Below are positions 17,213 to 25,894 of a stretch of DNA of 64,000 bases, in pieces. This DNA is from Acidobacteriaceae bacterium. Its GTDB lineage: Bacteria; Acidobacteriota; Terriglobia; Terriglobales; Acidobacteriaceae. The DNA is taken from contig JAPWKE010000003.1 in NCBI GenBank assembly GCA_028283655.1, forward strand, positions 3,038,001-3,102,000. The letters are read 5' to 3'. Position 1 is the stretch's first letter; each line of letters opens with the position of its first letter. The notes under the pieces were generated by a model. That model was given only the letters and a program-made list of their open reading frames with translations. It made no database searches and had not been told where the DNA came from. The position numbers and the translations under genes are program-made.

Positions 17213-19951
17213 TTAGAACTTCACGTTGAGGCCAACCAGTACCGTGCGTCCTGCTGCAAGGATGGCGTAGTGGGTGGCGTAGGCCTGCTGGTAGTAGACC
17301 TTGTCGCCCACATTGAGGGCGCTGCCCTGAATGCTGAGGTGATGATTCACATCGTATGAGCTGAAAAGATCGACGCGCGTATAGCCGCGTACCCACTTAT
17401 TCGTTGACTGGTTGCCCCAGACCATCGAGTTGGCATACACACCACCACCGACGCGGAGACGCGGCATGATCTTGTAGTTGCTCGTTGCGCTGAAGCTGCT
17501 CCACGGAGTATTCGGCATGAACTGACCGTTGGTAGCACCAAGACCAGCGGCAGCGGTATATGCGGTGTTCGTCAGACGAGCATCGATGAAGCTGTAGCCC
17601 CCGGTGAAGTCCCACTTGCGCGTGATGTTGCCGCTAACGCCAGCTTCCAGACCGATGGTGCGGTCAGATCCAGCGTTGGTGTAGGTGGTGGGGTCAATCT
17701 GGATGCGAACGTTCTGGATGTCTTCACGGTAAACCGCGAGATGAGCCAGAGCATGACCGTGGCCGAGTTCACGCTTTACACCGAACTCTTCCTGACGAAT
17801 GGTTTCGGGCAGCAGCAGGTTATTGTTAATCGTGCTGAGTGCCGAAGTATCCGTTCCCTGTGCCAACGCATTGCCCGTCGGGATTGCTGCCGTGCTGATC
17901 GTGCCGTAGATGCTGGTCTTCGTATCGGGCTTGTAGGTCAGACCTGCGATGTACGTACCAATATTGTTTACGACGGTCTGAGGAGCAATGGCGGTAGCAG
18001 AAACTGCCGGGCGATAGGTGGACTCGAAGTGATCGTAACGGCCGCCGATGGTTGCCATGAAGTGCTTGCTCAGGGTGATGGTATCGAAGCCATAAGCTGA
18101 CTTCGTTACTGCAACCGAGTGAGACGGATTATGGGCCTGGATAATGTTGTTGACCTGTCCAGCAGCGGTGGAGTAAGCCGACTGCTTTACGCCGTACCAA
18201 GGATCACGATCGTTCGGGGCAAAGAGCGAGGTGCAGTTATATGCCGATGCAGCGCCAGCACCCAGCGGGCAAGCTTCGGCAGTAGCTGCCGCAATCGTAG
18301 TGGTCGTCCCCGTCGGACTCATTTGAGCTGAGTTCTGCGAGGTGTTTGTGAACGTGTCGATGTTGCCGCGTTCCTTCGAGAACTCCATACCGGTCGCGTA
18401 CGAATGCTTGATCGAACCAGTCTTGAACGAACCTGAAAGATCGGTCTGATTGTCCATTGCGAAGACGGAGTTCAGACGCTGGTTAATACGGCGGAAGAGC
18501 AGACCATAGTAGAGATTGCCCTGGCTGTCATCCGGCAGAGTCCAGAGATAGTCCTGGTTCGTGCGGTCATAACGAAAGCTGTTGCGCAGAAGCGACTTGC
18601 CGTGGAAAAGATCCTGCTCAACGCGGCCGGTTGCAATCTTGGCGTACTCGCGGTCCTTATCGCGGTTGATCAAACCGTAGTAGATGGTGCGGTAAGGCAG
18701 ATTGATGGGAGTACCATCACCGGTCTGCAGAACTCGCGGAATGCCAGCAGCTGTCATCTTGAGGTACACGTTGCCCGTGGTCGACAGTGTCGGGTTGTTG
18801 TACGGGATGCCTGAGTCAGGAATGTTGTTTGTGACCAGGTGATAGTAGTCGAGGAAGAGACGGGTCGGATGCCCCAGGCCGACGGCGAGGCTCGGTGCAA
18901 AGCCCCAACGGTTGTTGTTGACACCGTCGCGACCAGCAACGCCTGCGTCGTACCACATCGCAGTGAGTCGACCGTACATGTAGTTGTTCAGCTTGCTGTT
19001 CGCGTCAATCGTTGCTCGTTTGTAGCTCGACGTGCCTGGCGTGAAGCTACCGGCGATAAACGTGTCCTTGCGAGCGATCTTGCTGTTCATGTTGATGCTG
19101 CCGCCACCGGTACCGCGGCCACCGTAAGCGCCACCGGGGCCTTCCTGCACTTCGATCGAGTCGATATCGAAGGTCTCACGGGACTGCGCCGCGATATCGC
19201 GAATGCCGTCGATGTACGTGCTGGACTGCGAGTCGAGGCCACGTATAAAGGGACGGTCACCAAGCGGGTTGCCGCCCTCGCCTGCGCCGAAGGTAATGCC
19301 CGGAACAGCGCGCAGTGCTTCCACCAGCGTCGTTGCTGCCATCTGCTGCATCGTCTGCTCGCCGATGACGTTGACCGTCTGCGGAAGATCGAGCAACGGT
19401 GCCGTGTACTTCAGGTTCGTCGGCTGATTGTCTGCCGTGACGACGACCGATTCGTTCGCCGAGCGAACGTCGATGAGGATCGAGTCTGCGGTGTCGAAGC
19501 GAGCGGCGAGGCCGGTGCTCTCAAGCGCCTTGGCAAGCGCGCCCTTCAGCGACAGGACGCCATGAACACCCTGCGAAGGGACGCTCGACATACTGTCGTT
19601 CTGAACAAACGCAATGCGCACGCCAGCCTGCTTGCGGATGGCAGCGATGACTTCGCCGAGCGTACCTGCAGGAATATCAAACTTGTGAACCTGGTGGTTT
19701 TCTTCGCCATGCTGCCCCGCGCCCGGAGTGGCCGCGTGGTTCGCGCCTGCATCTTCACCGAGGTCGTTGTTCTTGGCCGATGCAGCCGTCGTTGCCGCCA
19801 CGGCGCTCGTCGTTGCCAGACCAGCAACCGTCAAAGCGAGCATTGCAGTCCACGACTTTTTGCGACCTGCCGTACGCTCGACTTCCGAAGCTGACGACGT
19901 TCCATAGAGCCCTACAGCAAGGCTCGTTTTCAAATGGATGTTCTTACTCAA
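17213..19951 (-). CDS. TonB-dependent siderophore receptor with STN domain (Fiu-like)
   Basis: An outer-membrane protein of 912 residues. A long N-terminus with a hydrophobic signal segment (about residues 34-58) is followed by an STN (secretin/TonB N-terminal) domain at about 93-163 ('FDIPAGTLGEVIAAIRKQAG'), then a plug with 'VNVIGEQTMQQMAATTLVEA' and 'RPFIRGLDSQSSTYIDGIRD', and a barrel ending 'VLVGLNVKF'. This matches ferric catecholate receptors of the Fiu/FhuE type; STN domains can also signal to an anti-sigma factor, but none is nearby. The start is a TTG with GGAG nine bases upstream; an ATG-begun 8-codon frame overlaps it. First gene of the operon with the Sel1 and PiuC-like genes. 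Confidence 0.9.
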   Translation of the reverse strand: MSKNIHLKTSLAVGLYGTSSASEVERTAGRKKSWTAMLALTVAGLATTSAVAATTAASAKNNDLGEDAGANHAATPGAGQHGEENHQVHKFDIPAGTLGEVIAAIRKQAGVRIAFVQNDSMSSVPSQGVHGVLSLKGALAKALESTGLAARFDTADSILIDVRSANESVVVTADNQPTNLKYTAPLLDLPQTVNVIGEQTMQQMAATTLVEALRAVPGITFGAGEGGNPLGDRPFIRGLDSQSSTYIDGIRDIAAQSRETFDIDSIEVQEGPGGAYGGRGTGGGSINMNSKIARKDTFIAGSFTPGTSSYKRATIDANSKLNNYMYGRLTAMWYDAGVAGRDGVNNNRWGFAPSLAVGLGHPTRLFLDYYHLVTNNIPDSGIPYNNPTLSTTGNVYLKMTAAGIPRVLQTGDGTPINLPYRTIYYGLINRDKDREYAKIATGRVEQDLFHGKSLLRNSFRYDRTNQDYLWTLPDDSQGNLYYGLLFRRINQRLNSVFAMDNQTDLSGSFKTGSIKHSYATGMEFSKERGNIDTFTNTSQNSAQMSPTGTTTTIAAATAEACPLGAGAASAYNCTSLFAPNDRDPWYGVKQSAYSTAAGQVNNIIQAHNPSHSVAVTKSAYGFDTITLSKHFMATIGGRYDHFESTYRPAVSATAIAPQTVVNNIGTYIAGLTYKPDTKTSIYGTISTAAIPTGNALAQGTDTSALSTINNNLLLPETIRQEEFGVKRELGHGHALAHLAVYREDIQNVRIQIDPTTYTNAGSDRTIGLEAGVSGNITRKWDFTGGYSFIDARLTNTAYTAAAGLGATNGQFMPNTPWSSFSATSNYKIMPRLRVGGGVYANSMVWGNQSTNKWVRGYTRVDLFSSYDVNHHLSIQGSALNVGDKVYYQQAYATHYAILAAGRTVLVGLNVKF

Positions 19952-20340
19952 GTTCTTTCTCCTGCCTCATGAATGTGGTGAATCTGCCCTGAAGGCCTGC
20001 CGATAACGAGCGAAGCGCTCTTTCGACAACGACCCTGGGGTGACGGAAGCACTTTCCTGCGCTTCTCGGCTCACCAATATCCGGCCAAAATAGTCGGATA
20101 TTGCAGCACAGAACTCCCTCTATTCGTGAGACTTCGGGCGGTTCCAGCGCAGGAAATGTCCTGCTATTACTGGCGCCCTCGTTCCTACTACAGCTCTGGC
20201 TTGTTCTCAGACTAGAGTGGTCGCATATCTGCTGTCAAGGGTTTTGGCGCCAAGATGATGCGATAGTCGGTACGGGAAACCACCTACTCAGAGGCGTTCA
20301 AGCGGAGCAGGGCTCTTGCAGGATGGCCCTAAAAGCAAAG
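19952..20340. other. control region upstream of siderophore receptor
   Basis: No gene is apparent in these 389 bases. It holds the leader of the receptor gene and the inverted repeat at 20075-20103. A smaller palindrome TTGGCGCCAA lies near 20245. No convincing Fur box was recognised. Confidence 0.5.
20075..20103. promoter_or_regulatory. 9-bp perfect inverted repeat, candidate operator of siderophore receptor
   Basis: CAATATCCG and CGGATATTG face each other across 11 bases, 124-152 bases upstream of the TTG start. There is no following U-run, so an operator is more likely than a terminator. Its symmetry does not match the classical Fur consensus. Confidence 0.5.
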
Positions 20341-20357
20341 GCGGCCACCTTGGCCGC
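20341..20357 (-). terminator. terminator downstream of fucose dehydrogenase and the gene remnant
   Basis: GCGGCC and GGCCGC pair across a 5-base loop; the minus-strand continuation is CTTTGCTTTTA. It lies at the end of the pseudogene remnant and probably ends the transcript coming from the fucose genes. Confidence 0.6.
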
Positions 20358-20696
20358 TATTGCTTCCTGGCAGCACCGTTGACGCCTTCCGGAGTCAGCA
20401 ATGTGGCCGGAGCGCCAGGGGAGATGGCTACGGCGAAGTCGTTCGATACTTCAGCCAGCGCGTAGACGTCCGGCGTTGCAGCCATACTGCCGCTTGCTGC
20501 AACTGCATCGACTACCGGATACGCCATACCAGCCCACAAATTGTCTGCGCCATCGATTGCAGCGCCACGCGTGGCGAGTACACGCTGCCAGCGGTGCCGA
20601 TGGAGAGTCCTAGACCGATGCCCAGCGATCCGCCGTAGCAGGCTGCGGGAGCACCGTTCGTTCCCATTTCCACGTCTATGTTCGCAACGACGGGCT
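20357..20696 (-). pseudogene. decayed remnant of an NHL/Vgb-like surface protein
   Basis: Immediately after the fucose dehydrogenase stop, protein-like sequence is readable in two frames. The first (20696 to about 20565) gives 'EPVVANIDVEMGTNGAPAAC' and then a Gly/Ser-rich stretch; the second (about 20560 to 20357) gives 'AIDGADNLWAGMAYPVVDAV' and continues to a stop. Neither has a start codon. 'DGADNLW' resembles the NHL-type repeats of the lipoprotein at the left edge of the window, so I read this as the frameshifted C-terminal remains of such a gene. The family assignment is weak. Confidence 0.4.
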
Positions 20697-21476
20697 CTAG
20701 GTAAGTGCCCGGTCGAGATGCGTGTAGCCGCCATCGACGATGAGATGCTGACCTGTCGTATGACCTGACTTGGTGTTGGAGAGCAGAAAGGCAACAGCAG
20801 CCGCGATCTCCGAGCCTTCCGTCATTCTGTGGCCCAACGGAATTTTGTCAGTGATCTTCTGCAGTGAGGCTGCGGGGTCTTCTGTGGAAGCGATCCAACG
20901 CGCGTAAAGCGGCGTCATCACCTCTGCCGGGAGCACACTGTTGACACGAATGCCGAACGGCAAAAGCTCCGCGGCCCACTCCCGTGTAAGAGCAAGCTGT
21001 GCGCCTTTGGCAGCAGCGTAAGCAGAGGTACCTCCCTGCCCGGTCAACGCAACTTTGGAGCTGATGTTCACGATTGAGCCGCAACTTTCCTTCAGAAGCG
21101 GAAGTGCGTGATGCGCCATCGCGTAGTAATGCACCAGATTCCGCTTCAGGCTGAGCAGAAAACGGTCGGCGTCACCTTCGCTAAGGCTGATGCCATCGTT
21201 CGCGCCCGCATTGTTGACCAGACCATCGAGCCTGCCGTAGCTCTCGCGGACGAAGCTGATGGCTTGCTCACATACGCTCGCCTCTTCGAGGTCGGCTTCG
21301 AAGAAGTCGCAGCTGGCATGAGAGGTCCTCTCGAGAAACGCCTGCACGTTTGCCGAACGGCGGCTGACCACCACCACCCTGGCGCCCTCCTGCAGGCACG
21401 CCAGAGAGATCGCTTCACCGATGCCTGCGCCACCGCCGGTAACGACGATCACTTTATCTTTGAGTCCAAGATCCAC
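20697..21476 (-). CDS. L-fucose dehydrogenase (SDR family)
   Basis: A short-chain dehydrogenase of 259 residues, oxidising L-fucose to L-fuconolactone with NAD(P)+. The nucleotide-binding motif is TGGGAGIG (13-20), NNAG is at 88-91, and the catalytic residues are Ser139/140, Tyr153 and Lys157 in 'SAYAAAKG'. Blocks such as 'GRLDGLVNNAG-NDGI', 'RNLVHYYAMAH', 'PAEVMTPLY' and the C-terminal 'DGGYTHLDRAL' are, as I recall them, the same in the characterised Burkholderia L-fucose dehydrogenase. It lies nine bases after the ketodeoxyfuconate dehydrogenase gene, in a minus-strand operon divergent from the rest of the pathway. Confidence 0.88.
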   Translation of the reverse strand: MDLGLKDKVIVVTGGGAGIGEAISLACLQEGARVVVVSRRSANVQAFLERTSHASCDFFEADLEEASVCEQAISFVRESYGRLDGLVNNAGANDGISLSEGDADRFLLSLKRNLVHYYAMAHHALPLLKESCGSIVNISSKVALTGQGGTSAYAAAKGAQLALTREWAAELLPFGIRVNSVLPAEVMTPLYARWIASTEDPAASLQKITDKIPLGHRMTEGSEIAAAVAFLLSNTKSGHTTGQHLIVDGGYTHLDRALT

Positions 21477-21485
21477 GATGTGCTC

Positions 21486-22238
21486 CTAGCGGAGATTGAA
21501 GAAGCCGCCGTCCAGAGGATAATCCGCACCGGTAAGGAACGAGCCGAGATCGGAGCAGAGAAACAATGCCAGCTCTGCTACCTCCTGCGGAGTGCCCATG
21601 CGGCCGATGGGTTGCGATGCTGCCAGCTCTTTCATCTTTTCGGCTTCGCGACCGGGGTAGTTGCGTGTGACGAAGCCGTCCACGAAGGGCGTATGAATTC
21701 TGGCGGGAGAGATGCAGTTCACCCGAATATTTTCTCCGAGGTAATCCTTTGCGGCCGAGAGCGTCATCGCAAGAACGGCGCCCTTGGTCATGGAGTAGGC
21801 AAAGCGGTCGCTGATGCCACGCGTGGCAGCGATCGAGGCGAGGTTCAGAATGACGCCGCCTCCGGCACGACGCATGAGCGGGAGCGAAGCCTTCATGCAG
21901 AGGAACGAGCCCAGTACATTGACCCGGAAGAGCCGCTCCATATCTGCGGCTTCCGTGCCCTCGAGATTGCCAACGTGAGCGATGCCTGCACAGTTGACCA
22001 GGATATCGAGTGGAGCGTTATGAGCCGCAAATGCCGCCGCGACGGACGACTCGCTGGCAACGTCGCAGCCCAGGCCGCGCGCGTTGGCGAAACCAGCGGC
22101 GGCCCCGCTTGCTTTCTCTGCGTCCAGATCAAGGAAGGTTACCGACGCGCCAGCCTCGCTGAAGAGCTTGGCAATAGCGAATCCGATGCCACTTGCAGCG
22201 CCAGTGACGAGAGCGTGTTTGTTACGGAGGTCGGGCAA
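21486..22238 (-). CDS. 2-keto-3-deoxy-L-fuconate dehydrogenase (SDR family)
   Basis: A protein of 250 residues of the SDR family. The binding motif TGAASGIG is at 12-19, Asp37 ('FLDLD') favours NAD over NADP, and the catalytic residues are Ser135, Tyr148 and Lys152 in 'YSMTK'. The C-terminus 'TGADYPLDGGFFNLR' and 'SPARIHTPFVDGFV' match the 2-keto-3-deoxy-L-fuconate 4-dehydrogenase of the Xanthomonas-type fucose pathway, which makes 2,4-diketo-3-deoxy-L-fuconate. The assignment rests on these blocks together with the flanking fucose dehydrogenase and fuconate dehydratase. First gene of the minus-strand pair; its promoter must lie in the shared intergenic region up to 22466. Confidence 0.85.
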   Translation of the reverse strand: MPDLRNKHALVTGAASGIGFAIAKLFSEAGASVTFLDLDAEKASGAAAGFANARGLGCDVASESSVAAAFAAHNAPLDILVNCAGIAHVGNLEGTEAADMERLFRVNVLGSFLCMKASLPLMRRAGGGVILNLASIAATRGISDRFAYSMTKGAVLAMTLSAAKDYLGENIRVNCISPARIHTPFVDGFVTRNYPGREAEKMKELAASQPIGRMGTPQEVAELALFLCSDLGSFLTGADYPLDGGFFNLR

Positions 22239-22280
22239 AAGAAGCTCCTCTGGAAACAGGCTAGAGTTCTACGCGTGGAG

Positions 22281-22305
22281 AATTGCGTTTGTCAAATACG
22301 CAATT
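22281..22305. promoter_or_regulatory. inverted repeat in the divergent fucose promoter region
   Basis: AATTGCGT and ACGCAATT are perfectly inverted around 9 bases (TTGTCAAAT). It lies 43 bases upstream of the ketodeoxyfuconate dehydrogenase start and 160 upstream of the dehydratase start, so it could control both. The IclR protein encoded at 30605-31426 is the obvious candidate binder; this is inference. Confidence 0.5.
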
Positions 22306-22466
22306 CAATTTTCTCTGGCGAAATACATACGGCACGGGTTGAACAATTATTTCCGCTTGCGCAATATAAATTTCATTGACGAAAATCTTTCAGGCTGCCT
22401 ACAATTCCCGCTGAAAGGCACACAAGCAAAATAGTGTGCTACGGCCGCAAGCCTTCACGAGGAAAG

Positions 22467-23798
22467 ATGAAGCCTGTAACCATTACCGACGTACGTGTCA
22501 TCGACCTGCGCTTTCCTACGTCGCGTCACCACATCGGCTCTGATGCTGTGAACAAAGATCCCGACTACTCGGCTGCCTATTGCATTCTTGAGACCGATAG
22601 CGGAGTCGCGGGACACGGCCTCACCTTCACGCTGGGACGTGGCACGGAGCTTTGCGTTCATGCCCTCGAGTACCTTTCGCGGTTTGCGCGTGGGCGTCGT
22701 CTCGATGAAATTACGGACAACCTGAACGGCTTCTTTCTGCAGATCACAGGCGACACGCAGTTCCGCTGGCTTGGACCGGAGAAGGGCGTGATCCACCTGG
22801 CTTGCGCGGCGCTGATCAATGCGGTGTGGGACCTCTATGCCAAGGTCGAAGGCAAACCAGTGTGGAAGCTGCTGGCCGATATGTCCCCGGAACAGATTGT
22901 GCGCGCGATTGATTTTCGCTACATCGCCGACGCGATCACCCCGGAGGAAGCTCTCGAGTTGCTGCACAAGGGGAAGGCAGGACAGGCCGAACGCCTGCAG
23001 CTACTCGAAGAGCAGGGCTATCCGGCGTACACCACTTCGGCAGGATGGTTCGGCTTCAGCGATGAGAAGATCCGTCGCCTGTGTCGCGAAGGCCTTGCCG
23101 ATGGGTGGACGCGGTTCAAGCTGAAGGTTGGCGGCGAAGCGGCCGATGATCTGCGCCGCGGACACATCGTGCGCGAAGAAATTGGCTGGGACAACAAGAT
23201 GATGGTGGATGCCAACCAGCGCTGGGGTGTGGACGAAGCGATTGCACGTACGCGATCACTCAGCGAGTTGGAACCCTGGTGGATGGAAGAGCCGACGAGC
23301 CCCGATGACATTCTGGGACATGCGCGCATTCGCCGCGAGGCCGCGCCGGTGCGAATCGCGACCGGAGAGCATTGCCAGAACAGCGTGATGTTCAAGCAAC
23401 TGCTGCAGGCTGGAGCGATTGATGTTTGCCAGATCGATAGCTGCCGCGTAGCCGGCGTGAATGAGAACCTGGCCATCCTGCTGATGGCGGCGAAGTTCGG
23501 CGTTCCGGTGTGTCCCCATGCGGGTGGAGTTGGGCTTTGTGAGTATGTGCAGCACCTGTCGATCTTCGATTACCTCAGCGTCTCCTGCTCGCTGGAAGAC
23601 AAGGTGATCGAGTATGTCGACCACCTCCACGAACACTTTGTGGACCCTGTTCGCATTCGCCGTGGAAGCTATCTTGTTCCACAAAAACCCGGTTACAGTG
23701 CCGAGATTCATGCAGAGTCGCTTGAAGAGTATGCTTTTCCCCGCGGCGCCGCATGGTCCAACGAAACACACGAAACAGAGAAGGAAGCCGTTCGATGA
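22467..23798 (+). CDS. L-fuconate dehydratase (enolase superfamily)
   Basis: An enzyme of 443 residues, the usual length, converting L-fuconate to 2-keto-3-deoxy-L-fuconate. The catalytic Lys pair is visible as KLK (218-220); Mg ligands are Asp248 (VDAN), Glu274 (MEEPTSP) and Glu301 (GEH); the general acid/base His351 is in CPHAGG. The opening 'ITDVRVIDLRFPTS' and 'GSDAVNKDPDYSAAY' are specific to fuconate dehydratases. The start is the ATG at 22467 with AGGA upstream; the frame is open 33 bases further. First gene of the plus-strand fucose operon, overlapping the next gene by ATGA. Confidence 0.92.
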   Translation: MKPVTITDVRVIDLRFPTSRHHIGSDAVNKDPDYSAAYCILETDSGVAGHGLTFTLGRGTELCVHALEYLSRFARGRRLDEITDNLNGFFLQITGDTQFRWLGPEKGVIHLACAALINAVWDLYAKVEGKPVWKLLADMSPEQIVRAIDFRYIADAITPEEALELLHKGKAGQAERLQLLEEQGYPAYTTSAGWFGFSDEKIRRLCREGLADGWTRFKLKVGGEAADDLRRGHIVREEIGWDNKMMVDANQRWGVDEAIARTRSLSELEPWWMEEPTSPDDILGHARIRREAAPVRIATGEHCQNSVMFKQLLQAGAIDVCQIDSCRVAGVNENLAILLMAAKFGVPVCPHAGGVGLCEYVQHLSIFDYLSVSCSLEDKVIEYVDHLHEHFVDPVRIRRGSYLVPQKPGYSAEIHAESLEEYAFPRGAAWSNETHETEKEAVR

Positions 23799-24622
23799 AG
23801 CTTGTTCGATTTGTCCATGAAGATGGCCGCGTAGAAGCGGGAGTTGTAGAAGCAGCTCAGATTCGCGTGCTGCAGGATGCAGGCGACGATGGTGTGCTCG
23901 CACACATCAAGTCAGGCTCAGCACCGGTGTTTACAGATCGCACTGTAGCTCTTGATGCGGTGAAGATTCTCGCCCCGATGCAGCAACCACCGAACGTATT
24001 TGGCATTGGCCTGAACTATCGCGAGCATGCGGCAGAGTCAAAGATGGCAGTGCAGGCTGTGCCGACGGTGTTCCTCAAGCTGACGTCGTCGATCACCGGC
24101 CCGGACACCGATGTACTGTTGCCGCCAAATGCGACGCAGCCGGATTATGAAGCCGAGCTTGCCGTGGTCATCGGCAAGGGAGGACACAGGATCGCGGCTG
24201 AAGACTGGGAGCAGCACGTCTTTGGCTACACCATTTTGAACGATGTCAGCGCGCGTGGCGTTCAGCTAGCCACGTCGCAGTGGAACCTGGGCAAGAGCTT
24301 TCCTACCTTTACGCCGATGGGACCGTGGATCGTAACGGCGGACGAGATCGGCGATCCGCATGAGCTTGGCATCAAGCTCACCCTGAGCGGAGAGGTGATG
24401 CAGAAGGCCAATACGCGCGACCTGATCTTCCGCATACCGGAGCTCATCGCTTACCTTTCGAGCATTGTTCCGCTGCAGCCCGGAGACGTGATCAGCACGG
24501 GAACGCCTCCGGGCGTAGGCCTTGGACGCACTCCACAACGCTGGCTGAAGCCAGACGAAGAGATGGTCATCGAGATCGAGAAGATTGGCACGCTTCGCAA
24601 TACGACGCGCGCCATCGCATAA
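23795..24622 (+). CDS. 2,4-diketo-3-deoxy-L-fuconate hydrolase (FAH family)
   Basis: A protein of 275 residues of the fumarylacetoacetate hydrolase family. The metal site is visible as PDYEAELAVV (Glu119, Glu121) and LNDVSAR (Asp150), and the N-terminal half has the 'FGIGLNYREHA' block. In the oxidative fucose pathway this family splits 2,4-diketo-3-deoxy-L-fuconate into pyruvate and L-lactate. The ATG at 23795 overlaps the dehydratase stop in ATGA, implying coupled translation. The reaction is assigned from the cluster; FAH enzymes for other diketo acids look similar. Confidence 0.87.
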   Translation: MKLVRFVHEDGRVEAGVVEAAQIRVLQDAGDDGVLAHIKSGSAPVFTDRTVALDAVKILAPMQQPPNVFGIGLNYREHAAESKMAVQAVPTVFLKLTSSITGPDTDVLLPPNATQPDYEAELAVVIGKGGHRIAAEDWEQHVFGYTILNDVSARGVQLATSQWNLGKSFPTFTPMGPWIVTADEIGDPHELGIKLTLSGEVMQKANTRDLIFRIPELIAYLSSIVPLQPGDVISTGTPPGVGLGRTPQRWLKPDEEMVIEIEKIGTLRNTTRAIA

Positions 24623-24637
24623 CGCAGGAGGAATTTT

Positions 24638-25021
24638 ATGCTGCGTAGCGGAATCCTCAACCCTCAGATCAATTCGCTGATTAGTCGTGTTCGCCACACG
24701 AATACGCTCGTCATCGCCGACCGCGGCTTCCCTTTCTGGCCGGGCATCGAGACGGTCGACATCGCGCTGGTGGACGATCAACCAAGAGTCGAAGATGTGT
24801 TGCGTGCGCTGGTTGAGGTTTTCGTCGTGGGCAAGGCGTGGATGGCGAAGGAGTTTCCGCTGCACAACGAGGCGGCCGTAGTGGAGCGGTACAGGCAGCT
24901 TGTTCCTTCTGTCCACTTTGAACCGCATATCGAACTCAAGCGTCGCGTGCCTGCTGCTATCGGATTGATTCGTACAGCAGGAACTGCGCCTTACTCCAAC
25001 ATCGTTCTTGAATCGGCCTGA
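24638..25021 (+). CDS. fucU: RbsD/FucU-family sugar mutarotase, probably L-fucose
   Basis: A protein of 127 residues of the RbsD/FucU family, which interconverts anomers or ring forms of sugars. It starts with GGAGG five bases upstream. His20 in 'SRVRHTNTLVIADRG' is the conserved catalytic His and Asp28 the partner Asp; the C-terminal 'TAPYSNIVLESA' matches the Tyr-containing end of the family. Its place between the fuconate hydrolase and the fuconolactonase points to L-fucose as substrate, supplying the anomer used by the dehydrogenase. Confidence 0.83.
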   Translation: MLRSGILNPQINSLISRVRHTNTLVIADRGFPFWPGIETVDIALVDDQPRVEDVLRALVEVFVVGKAWMAKEFPLHNEAAVVERYRQLVPSVHFEPHIELKRRVPAAIGLIRTAGTAPYSNIVLESA

Positions 25022-25024
25022 TCA

Positions 25025-25894
25025 ATGCCAACACCACGCATCGACGCACATCATCATCTCTGGCGATACAGCCAGAAGGAGTACCCGTGGATTGATGAGA
25101 CGATGCAGGTTCTACGGCAGGACTTTACACCTGCACAGCTTGGCGAAGAGTTGTGCAGGCTCCAAATAGAGGGCGCGATTGCGGTGCAGGCTCGCGAGTC
25201 CATCGAAGAGACCGAGATGCTGCTGACTGCGGCCCACACATCTGCCTGGATCTATGGCGTGGTGGGTTGGCTGCCGCTGGGATCGTCAGAGTTTGACGCT
25301 GCACTCGAACGGTTTCGCGCAGACGAGCTTTTTGTTGGAGTTCGCGAGATGACACAGAGCAAGGCACAAGGATTTCTCGATCAGAGCAGTATCGATCATG
25401 GGATCGCGGCATTGACAGAGGCTTCGTTGAGCTTTGACCTGATTCTGCGAGCTGACCAGATGCAGGAAGCAGCACGTCTGGCAGATCGACATCCGCAACA
25501 GCGTTTCGTACTGGACCACGCAGGCAAGCCGAGGATACGCAGCGGAGAATTTGAACCGTGGGCTACAGATCTTCGCGAGCTTGCAAAGCGCAGCAACGTT
25601 GCCTGCAAGATCTCGGGACTTGCGACCGAGGCTCCGTGGACGAGCTGGACGGAGGATCAGTTGCGACCGTACCTCGACGTGTGCGTGGAAGCGTTCGGTC
25701 CGCAAAGATTGATCGCTGGCTCTGACTGGCCGGTGTGCCTGCTGGCCTCTTCATACGAGCGATGGTGGCAAACGCTAGAAAGCTACTTCTCAACTTTCAG
25801 CGCAGAGGAAAAATCCGTCATCTTTGGCAGAACCGCTATCGAGATCTATGGATTGTCTCAGGTGCTGAGCGGCAAGACCGAGGTGGTCGCGTGA
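25025..25894 (+). CDS. L-fuconolactonase (amidohydrolase family)
   Basis: An enzyme of 289 residues of the amidohydrolase_2 (COG3618) group that opens L-fucono-lactone to L-fuconate. 'RIDAHHHLWRY' (residues 5-15) is the N-terminal metal-site motif of these lactonases; 'RFVLDHAGKP' near 160-169 and 'LIAGSDWPV' near 228-236 complete the active site. It starts three bases after the FucU-like stop and its own stop overlaps the fucP GTG (GTGA), so it is inside a tightly packed operon. Confidence 0.88.
   Translation: MPTPRIDAHHHLWRYSQKEYPWIDETMQVLRQDFTPAQLGEELCRLQIEGAIAVQARESIEETEMLLTAAHTSAWIYGVVGWLPLGSSEFDAALERFRADELFVGVREMTQSKAQGFLDQSSIDHGIAALTEASLSFDLILRADQMQEAARLADRHPQQRFVLDHAGKPRIRSGEFEPWATDLRELAKRSNVACKISGLATEAPWTSWTEDQLRPYLDVCVEAFGPQRLIAGSDWPVCLLASSYERWWQTLESYFSTFSAEEKSVIFGRTAIEIYGLSQVLSGKTEVVA

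Noticed and set aside
19952-19980. Short leader peptide (ATG AGG CAG ... TAA, eight codons) overlapping the siderophore receptor start
   Set aside because: No ribosome-binding site of its own was seen, and the GGAG inside it serves the TTG start; treated as coincidence.
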